Assembly: GCA_041747075.1 (NCBI GenBank)
Contig: JBGTFW010000029.1
Location: 1-6,879, forward strand
Direction: 5' to 3'
Length of the DNA: 6,879 nucleotides
Source of the DNA: CAJQPP01 sp041747075
GTDB taxonomy: Bacteria; Planctomycetota; Planctomycetia; Pirellulales; Pirellulaceae
The number at the start of each line of letters is the position of its first letter. Position 1 is the first letter of the stretch. Below, one piece after another: positions 1 to 5,106 of the stretch. Under the pieces are notes generated by a model. It was given only the letters and a program-made list of their open reading frames with translations, searched no databases and had not been told where the DNA came from. The translations under genes and the position numbers were made by a program.

Positions 1-154
1 AATCTCTGTCGGCACCTGATTGACGAGTCCGCCCGGAATTTTCGGGTTGCCAGACGCTCAATTCCCGAAAAAATGCGCGGTTTTGCGGTAAAAAGCCCGG
101 CAAAAGTCATTTCCGGGCCGCCCTGAAGTTTTTGGGGGCGCGACTGGCAGCCAC

Positions 155-183
155 TTGACAGCCTGACCGTCTCGAATGATAAT
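155..183 (+). promoter_or_regulatory. sigma70-type promoter for the PEP-CTERM gene
   Basis: TTGACA at 155-160 is a perfect -35 box. A 17-base spacer follows, then GATAAT at 178-183, matching the -10 consensus at five of six positions. Transcription should begin near 190. The 5' leader to the ATG at 239 would be about 50 bases. The ATG at 176 lies inside the promoter, upstream of the predicted transcript start, so it cannot be the start used from this promoter. Confidence 0.7.
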
Positions 184-238
184 AACACGACTTTCCCTAC
201 CCTCCATTTTGCATACGCCCTCCCCTTCGGATGCTTCC

Positions 239-937
239 ATGAATCGCGTTCCTGTTGCCAAAGCGTTTTTTGCCGTCGCCGCTCTTTTGATTTTCTGCAC
301 GACCGGATGGGCGTCCATCAAGGTGGGTGACACAATCCGTTTTCAGAACGGTCCGGGATCGCCGGGCGGCGAGTTCGGGATCGCCCATTCGGCGACACCC
401 AACATTACGGAATTGGTGACATTTTGTGTCGAGCGAACGGAGTTCGTCAACTTCACTTCCAATTTCTATGTCGAGTCGATTGAGACGTATGCCACGAACG
501 GAGGTTCCGGCGCGGTCGGCGGACAGGATCCCGTTGATGCGCGGACGGCATGGCTGTACTACAATTTTCGTCACGAAACGTTGGCGAATTATACTTACGG
601 AGCGTTAACGGATACTTCATCCAGCCGCGTCAATTCCGCCGATGCGCTTCAAAAGGCGATTTGGTTCCTTGAGTCTGAACTGGCGAGCCCTGGAAGCGGA
701 GCCGCGTTTGTTGCGGCGGCCAATGCCGAGATGAACAGTTTCCTCAATAACAGCTTAGGCTACACGGGCAATATGGCGGCGGCCATTCAGAGCGTGCGAA
801 TCCTGAATCTACTTAAGAATAACGCATCGGGAGAATCCGCCCAAAGTCAGTTGTTCCTGGTTCCCGAGCCCGGGTCCCTGCTGGTTTGGGGCGGATTGGG
901 CCTGGTCGGCCTGGTGGTCGGTCGTCGGCGAAAATAA
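239..937 (+). CDS. PEP-CTERM surface protein, possible thioester-domain adhesin
   Basis: The product is a 232-residue exported protein. Residues 1-26 form a signal peptide: MNRVPVAK, then a hydrophobic run ending near GWAS. Residues 208-232 form a PEP-CTERM sorting tail: VPEPGS, about 14 hydrophobic residues, then GRRRK. Such tails are known to be recognised by exosortase, which sorts the protein to the cell envelope. The mature part has one cysteine, C63 in TFCVE, and Q138 in LQKAIW. A Cys in an aromatic-Cys motif and a Gln before A-I-W is the arrangement of bacterial internal-thioester domains, so a surface adhesin role is possible but inferred. The ATG at 239 is preferred over the in-frame ATG at 176: it puts the signal peptide at the N-terminus, and 176 falls within the promoter. 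No clear Shine-Dalgarno precedes 239, which leaves some doubt. The neighbouring Fic gene has no evident functional link. Confidence 0.88.
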   Translation: MNRVPVAKAFFAVAALLIFCTTGWASIKVGDTIRFQNGPGSPGGEFGIAHSATPNITELVTFCVERTEFVNFTSNFYVESIETYATNGGSGAVGGQDPVDARTAWLYYNFRHETLANYTYGALTDTSSSRVNSADALQKAIWFLESELASPGSGAAFVAAANAEMNSFLNNSLGYTGNMAAAIQSVRILNLLKNNASGESAQSQLFLVPEPGSLLVWGGLGLVGLVVGRRRK

Positions 938-943
938 TTCGCC
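927..943 (+). other. Small hairpin spanning the PEP-CTERM stop codon
   Basis: GGCGAA (927-932) pairs perfectly with TTCGCC (938-943) across a 5-base loop that contains the TAA stop. A second GGCGAAT at 968-974 could pair instead with ATTCGCC at 937-943, so two exclusive hairpins are possible. No T-run follows, so a Rho-independent terminator is not supported. It may only protect the 3' end or be chance. Confidence 0.3.
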
Positions 944-1278
944 AAGTCTTTCGACGCACCGCGGATCGGCGAATCCGGTAACGATTGCGGTTCACGCGTG
1001 AGTTCGGCTTTCAGGCCCAGTTGTGCTCCCGGCAATCGTCGACTCATGCCCCTGCAAGATCATTTTCATCCGCCGCTGAGCCTTCGCCGATTCTGGCATG
1101 TTTTTCACAACGCATGGGCGACCTATCGCATCGGATTTGAACGACAATTTGCCAGTCGGTCAGGGGACTCGCAGATTTGTCCCCGCCCCTGGTAAAGCCA
1201 GCTTGACCAGCCCCGTTCCGAGGGCAAGACTGCTTTACCAGCGAATAGAAAAGGGGATCCGCGACATCGCAGTCAGCA
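938..1278. other. Gene-free interval between PEP-CTERM and Fic genes
   Basis: These 341 bases hold no convincing gene. The short open frames have unnatural composition, rich in Arg, Pro and Ser, and overlap one another or the Fic gene. The notable content is the inverted repeat at 1189-1241. No clear -35/-10 pair was found for the Fic gene: TTGACC at 1203-1208 lacks a good -10 at the right distance. Confidence 0.6.
1189..1241. repeat. Interrupted inverted repeat upstream of the Fic gene
   Basis: CTGGTAAAGC (1189-1198) is the exact reverse complement of GCTTTACCAG (1232-1241), a 10-base perfect stem. Inside it, after a 3-by-3 internal loop, CTTG (1202-1205) pairs with CAAG (1225-1228), extending the same hairpin. 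It ends 37 bases before the Fic ATG. No T-run follows on either strand, so a terminator is unlikely. It could be an operator for a dimeric regulator or an mRNA structure in the Fic leader; the sequence alone does not decide. Confidence 0.6.
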
Positions 1279-2442
1279 ATGCAACGACAGACCGGAAATT
1301 ACCGGGTTTTCAGGACGAGCGACGAAGAGGTACGAGCCTTTGTACCCGAGCCGCTTCCGCCCGCCGAGCCGCCCCTCATCGTTAATCAACCGCTGGAAAT
1401 TCTGGTTGCGGAGGCCGGTTCAGCGATCGACCGTCTCTCGGTTGCCTCGTCAATGGTCCCCAGCGTGGGCTGGTTTCTCTATGGGTTTGTCCGCAAGGAA
1501 GCTGTCATATCGTCTCAAATCGAGGGAACCCTGGCGACATTGCAGGACGTCCTGGAATTCGAGGCGACGCAAAAATCGGACAAACCGCACGACGTCGAAG
1601 AAGTATGTAACTATGTGCATGCGTTGACGTTTTGCCGCCGGGAAATTTCCCGAAGCGGCGGCTTGCCCCTTTCCACGAGGCTCTTGTGCGGGGCGCATCA
1701 ACGACTGATGCGCGGCGTCCGGGGTGCCGAGCATCAACCAGGACAAATCCGCAAATCGCAGAACTGGATCGGAGGCACACGTCCAGGCAACGCCCGATTC
1801 GTTCCACCCCCCGCGAATGAAGTGCCGGACGCCCTCGCGGCACTGGATCGATGGATTCACGACGGGAACGATCTTCACCCATTGATTCGCACGGGGCTGG
1901 CGCACGTCCAGTTTGAGACCATCCATCCGTTTCTCGATGGCAACGGTCGAATCGGCCGGCTTCTGGTTTCATTGCTGCTGGAGCATTGGAAATTGCTGGA
2001 CGCGCCATTGCTGTATTTGAGCCTGGCGCTGAAACGACATCGCGCGGAATACGATGAGCGACTTTCGGCGGTTCGAACCGATGGCGATTGGGAAGGCTGG
2101 ACCGTTTTTTTCCTGGAATGCGTCAGGGAATCGGCGGACGACGGTGTTGCGTCCGCACGGAAGCTGTTTCGGATGATCTCCAGAGACCGGCAATCGCTGA
2201 TTGCCGCTCCGGGAGTCACGCTCCCGGCGGTTCGACTTCTGGACTTGTTGCCGACTCATCCGATCGTAACGCTCCCGCTCGCGATGGAACTTTTGAAAAC
2301 GACCAAGCCCACTGCGTCGAAAGCGATCGAAGCGCTTTGCAAGGCCCGCATTCTGGACGAAACAACGGGCAAGAAGCGTGATCGCATCTACGCCTACCGG
2401 GCGTACCTCACGGAGTTGTCAAGCGATACCGGGTTGGTATGA
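1279..2442 (+). CDS. Fic-family protein adenylyltransferase (AMPylator), inhibitory motif at N-terminus
   Basis: This 387-residue Fic protein is predicted to transfer AMP from ATP to a protein hydroxyl in the cytoplasm. The order is: an N-terminal Fic_N region opening with GNYRVF and AFVPEPLPP; the inhibitory helix SSQIEG at 78-83, with E82 expected to block the ATP gamma-phosphate; the flap IRKSQNWIGG near 157-166; and the catalytic motif HPFLDGNGRIGR at 216-227 with H216 as general base, D220 as the Mg ligand and R227. A C-terminal winged helix at about 317-380 has TASKAIEAL as its recognition-helix region. All catalytic residues are intact and the length is normal. The inhibitory motif before the core marks a class II Fic. 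The ATG at 1279 fits the usual family N-terminus, but the only purine-rich run (about 1249-1257) is too far upstream for a good ribosome-binding site. The gene stands alone and converges on the HExxH gene. Its target is unknown; a role as a T6SS cargo is not supported. Confidence 0.95.
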   Translation: MQRQTGNYRVFRTSDEEVRAFVPEPLPPAEPPLIVNQPLEILVAEAGSAIDRLSVASSMVPSVGWFLYGFVRKEAVISSQIEGTLATLQDVLEFEATQKSDKPHDVEEVCNYVHALTFCRREISRSGGLPLSTRLLCGAHQRLMRGVRGAEHQPGQIRKSQNWIGGTRPGNARFVPPPANEVPDALAALDRWIHDGNDLHPLIRTGLAHVQFETIHPFLDGNGRIGRLLVSLLLEHWKLLDAPLLYLSLALKRHRAEYDERLSAVRTDGDWEGWTVFFLECVRESADDGVASARKLFRMISRDRQSLIAAPGVTLPAVRLLDLLPTHPIVTLPLAMELLKTTKPTASKAIEALCKARILDETTGKKRDRIYAYRAYLTELSSDTGLV

Positions 2443-2500
2443 CCAGTTTTTCCCGACTGGACAGCGCCATGTTTGCGGATTGACTTGCGAACGGGAACGC

Positions 2501-3373
2501 TCAGGGGACCAGATGGAGAAAACATTTGCCGGTTTTTTTCCAGGTGGATTCCTTGTGGCCGGTTTCGTCGGTCGCGGTCAGCGAAGCCGCCTTCATCTTG
2601 CGGCGATACTCATCGAGTTCCTTCTTGAAGCGCTTCGTCTCCGCTTCATATTCCGATTTCTTCATACCCAATTCCATCCTTGGAGGATCCGGCAGCGTAT
2701 TGCCCGACAAAAAGTTTTCGAAGTCAACCTGGTGACAATTTTCGTGAAATCCCAGTGTGATATCCCGATTCTTCACGTCGTCGGCCGTCGTGCCGCGTCC
2801 GTAACAGGCAACATCCGTCGCACCGAAATCTGGACCATAAACTGTCTGAATCGTGATCGTTCCTTTCCAGGTGAATTTGCCGTCGAAGCTGGAAATTTTG
2901 CCGCCCGAATCGGAATAGCCGGGCGACTTCGATACCGGGATTATAAAATCGGTCGTGGCCGATCCGTTCGGGTCGCTGCCATCGGCGACGATTTTCGCGT
3001 CGATCGCAACGTCGGCGAACTCGTTCTGCAAGGTCTTGAGTGAACCGAGCGAGCGTGGTCGGGTGATCGGCGGCGGATTGGGAGGCGTGGGAGTCTGCCC
3101 CGCCTGCATCGGTGCGGCCTGAAGGGGCCCTTGATTTCCCGCGAACGGAGAGTTTCCGTCGTTTTCGATACGCTCTGGACCCGGTTGACGAAACGACCCC
3201 GGCCCGCCGCCGCCCAGCGGCGCATCAGGATGAGCAATCCGACCTGTCCAGCCGATCGCGGCAGGAGCGATTTTCACCGACTCCCCAGATTCGCAGCGGA
3301 GAGGGCCGGTCCCGTCAAGGGCGCGACGCGGCGTATCCCAGTTGGCAAAGGGGTGACCGTGTTTCGAGCGCAT
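2501..3373 (-). CDS. Putative HExxH zinc metallopeptidase (DUF922-like), candidate T6SS cargo
   Basis: The 290-residue product carries HENCH at 210-214 within ITLGFHENCHQVDF, a typical zinc-protease HExxH: H210 and H214 would bind zinc and E211 would activate water. About 50 residues later TDETGHKESTW (268-278) recalls the D-x-x-T-x-H...W signature of DUF922, a family of predicted Zn-dependent proteases, recalled here without a search. Residues 1-105 are rich in Pro and Gly with no signal peptide or membrane segment. Residues 110-195 look beta-rich. Residues 238-262 form a charged helix (SEYEAETKRFKKELDEYRR). The ATG at 3373 is chosen because GGAGG lies 8 bases upstream (3382-3386); an in-frame ATG at 3463 has no such site. 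It lies downstream of the PAAR-like gene on the same strand, which suggests a delivered enzyme, but the 424-base gap means co-transcription is uncertain. No immunity gene is recognised nearby. The protease call is moderate; substrate unknown. Confidence 0.75.
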   Translation of the reverse strand: MRSKHGHPFANWDTPRRALDGTGPLRCESGESVKIAPAAIGWTGRIAHPDAPLGGGGPGSFRQPGPERIENDGNSPFAGNQGPLQAAPMQAGQTPTPPNPPPITRPRSLGSLKTLQNEFADVAIDAKIVADGSDPNGSATTDFIIPVSKSPGYSDSGGKISSFDGKFTWKGTITIQTVYGPDFGATDVACYGRGTTADDVKNRDITLGFHENCHQVDFENFLSGNTLPDPPRMELGMKKSEYEAETKRFKKELDEYRRKMKAASLTATDETGHKESTWKKTGKCFLHLVP

Positions 3374-3797
3374 GGCAATTTCCTCCGGGGTGACGCGACC
3401 AGTTCGAAATGGACAGGAGCGTGTGCCTGAACAAACGTGTTTTTCGAGACCATTGACAATCATTACGGTTCGTCGGTAAATGAATCAAACCGGCACTTGG
3501 GGAAGACCGGCACCCTGCCGGGATTCGAGCCGACCGGCATCGACCGGGACCAGAGGTCGACGGGGCGTCCCGCAGTCTGCTTGAGAAATCTGGCCGCGTC
3601 GCGCGGATCATCACGGGGGACTATCTTGAGGTATATTTACAGGCCGACGTGTATTTTGTGTCCGGTTGGCCAAGCATGATCCGGGTGACTGAAGAGCGAT
3701 TTGAAAAGACTGCACCGCCCGTGGCCCGGTTGCTGATCGGCATCGGCAAAAGTAAGGTATTGTGCAAGATGATTGTAACGTCCCGGAGCCAAGGAGT
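3374..3797. other. Interval without a confident gene; one open + frame
   Basis: These 424 bases separate the PAAR-like gene from the HExxH gene. On the + strand one frame is open from 3484 to the TGA at 3823-3825, 113 codons. Its second half reads like protein, with segments such as ARIITGDYLEVYLQ and PPVARLLIGIGK, but its only ATG is at 3676 (49 residues), with a GTG at 3649 (58 residues), and no ribosome-binding site is clear. On the - strand all three frames are closed within about 25 bases near 3620-3640, so no intact gene crosses. The stretch could be a degraded gene, a leader for the HExxH gene, or a small unrecognised + gene overlapping the end of the PAAR-like gene. Confidence 0.35.
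3382..3386 (-). promoter_or_regulatory. Shine-Dalgarno site fixing the start of the HExxH gene
   Basis: Read on the - strand, GGAGG followed by AAATTGCC leads directly into the ATG at 3373. The spacing is 8 bases. It selects this start over the longer in-frame ATG at 3463 and removes 30 residues that look unlike the rest of the protein. Confidence 0.8.
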
Positions 3798-4208
3798 TCA
3801 GGGCATAACAAGGACATTTGTTTGACTGGGCGCGACCTGACTTCCTGCTGGCATATTTGCATTTCCACCATTTTGTCCGGTCACCGAGAAGTGGTGAATG
3901 CACTGTTGCCCTTGAATTTTTACTTTTGAGCTGCCCTTTTTGAATATGACCTTGCCCATATTGGTATTGGACATGATCCCCTTGGCGACGCCGGGCTCAT
4001 CGCCCATGGAACGGGGGATTTCCGATTTTTTGGTAACGACCTCCTTGCCGGAGAACTTCACTTTATTTGAAGTCTTTTTGGCCTGCATGACCATCCCGGT
4101 GTTTGGATAGGGAATGGGTACGGGCGAGGGCGCCGGGGGTGCGGGGGTCTTGCATACGTCGGGGGCGGCAAAGCAGTTTCCTCCGCCCTTGGTGGATGCC
4201 GGCATCAT
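3798..4208 (-). CDS. DUF4150 (Tox-PAAR-like) spike-tip protein
   Basis: This 136-residue protein matches the DUF4150 PAAR-like family from end to end. It has a GGG start, APDVCKTPAPPAPSPVPIPYPN at about 15-36 (the family hallmark), a central MGDEPGVAKGIMSNTNMG segment at 68-85, and a closing VAPSQTNVLV at 125-134. PAAR-like proteins cap the VgrG spike of contractile secretion machines and often connect it to cargo. No toxin domain is fused here, so any cargo must be a separate protein. CIHH at 103-106 could contribute metal ligands, by analogy with zinc in true PAAR tips; that is inference. GGAGAG at 4214-4219 serves as the ribosome-binding site; the adjacent ATG at 4205 is an equal alternative. 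It follows the DUF3540 gene by 17 bases, clearly in the same operon. Confidence 0.92.
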   Translation of the reverse strand: MMPASTKGGGNCFAAPDVCKTPAPPAPSPVPIPYPNTGMVMQAKKTSNKVKFSGKEVVTKKSEIPRSMGDEPGVAKGIMSNTNMGKVIFKKGSSKVKIQGQQCIHHFSVTGQNGGNANMPAGSQVAPSQTNVLVMP

Positions 4209-4225
4209 GTTTGCTCTCCGTTCGA

Positions 4226-5092
4226 CTAGCCCAAGTGAATTTTGTCACCCTTAACCTTGAAGTCTTCCTTGCTTTTCAAATAGCTCCTTTTTGACAACAG
4301 GTGAAACGTGGAGCCAACGATCGTCCGCATGCGGCCGCTGCGTATCTGGGTCAGCCCCTTGACGGTCTGAAACACATCGTTGGCTGTATGCACGACGCGG
4401 TCGGCGACGGTTTCCAGCCGGCTGGCTGCCAGTCGGACGTACCTGGCTCTTGCAGAAATGAATTCTCCCGTAACTTTCGCGTCGTTGATCTGAAAATCGC
4501 CGCGGGCCGCCGCGACATTCAAATCACTGCCAGCCACCCGAATGCGCCCTCCGAGCATCGAAAGGGATGACGCGACTTTTTCCAGAGCAGACCCGACAAT
4601 CATCCTCAGGCCATGGCGGGCGTTCAACTGAACGACACCCGCATCAAAACATATTTTGGACGGCGTCGAGAATCGAATTTCTCCCCGGGATACAAACTCA
4701 AGTGTATCAGCCGGACCGATCACCCGGGCAACGCCGTGCTGCGGTTGATATTGAAACAACAAATCGCCCACCGTGGAATACACGTTTACGGACTCCGCAT
4801 CCGGCGCCCCGGCGATCTCGGCAAAGGCACCTGAGCCGGTTTGGACTCGCGTGCAGCGCTCGGCCGGTGACGTACCAAGAACGCCGATCACGAAGAGTTC
4901 ATCAAGGCTCCCGGCCGCCAGCACGGTCTCGCCGATCCGTGGCTGCCAGAAAAACGGCAGTGCCATCCTGGCCCACTCGGGGGGGTGACTGTCATCGCCA
5001 TGGAACTGCAGCAGGACCCGGCCCTCGGCCGTCATGGTATCGAGTACCTCGGCAGGTCCAAAATACTGAACCGAAGTTTGAACGGTGTACAT
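4226..5092 (-). CDS. DUF3540 protein, VgrG/gp5-like spike component
   Basis: The 288-residue product has the features of DUF3540 proteins found beside DUF4150 in T6SS loci. Residues 20-75 resemble an OB-fold of the VgrG/gp5 type: GRVLLQFHG, then ARMALPFFWQPRIGETVLAA, then DELFVIGVLG. From about 100 onward the chain becomes short beta strands, and 181-288 is a regular strand-turn pattern (GGRIRVAGSDLNV, GDFQINDAKV, FISARARYVRLAASRLETVA, ending EDFKVKGDKIHLG) of the sort that builds a beta-helical needle. No catalytic motif, signal peptide or membrane segment is visible, so the likely role is structural. AAGGA 8 bases upstream overlaps the end of the pentapeptide gene and fixes the ATG at 5092. 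It lies 14 bases after the pentapeptide gene and 17 before the PAAR-like gene, suggesting coordinated translation. The family name is recalled rather than searched. Confidence 0.85.
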   Translation of the reverse strand: MYTVQTSVQYFGPAEVLDTMTAEGRVLLQFHGDDSHPPEWARMALPFFWQPRIGETVLAAGSLDELFVIGVLGTSPAERCTRVQTGSGAFAEIAGAPDAESVNVYSTVGDLLFQYQPQHGVARVIGPADTLEFVSRGEIRFSTPSKICFDAGVVQLNARHGLRMIVGSALEKVASSLSMLGGRIRVAGSDLNVAAARGDFQINDAKVTGEFISARARYVRLAASRLETVADRVVHTANDVFQTVKGLTQIRSGRMRTIVGSTFHLLSKRSYLKSKEDFKVKGDKIHLG

Positions 5093-5106
5093 GTCGTGGT
5101 TCCTTT

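Noticed and set aside
39..118. Inverted repeats TTTTCGGG/CCCGAAAA (39-71) and GCCCGG/CCGGGC (95-118)
   Set aside because: The stems are short and the only T-run (about 128-132) lies ten bases after the second one. They may belong to the end of a gene left of the window, but this cannot be shown.
2443..2460. CCAGT/ACTGG hairpin between the convergent Fic and HExxH genes
   Set aside because: The stem has only five pairs with an eight-base loop and no T-run on either side, so it is too weak to call a terminator.
2378..3043. 221-codon open frame on the + strand
   Set aside because: It is antisense to the HExxH gene, overlaps the Fic end, and has no family-like features; the - strand frame has a strong ribosome-binding site and motifs.
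3510..3550. tRNA-like T-loop sequence (GGGATTCGAGCC on +, GGCTCGAATCCC on -)
   Set aside because: The flanking bases do not form a 5-base T-stem, and no anticodon, D arm or acceptor stem could be found on either strand.
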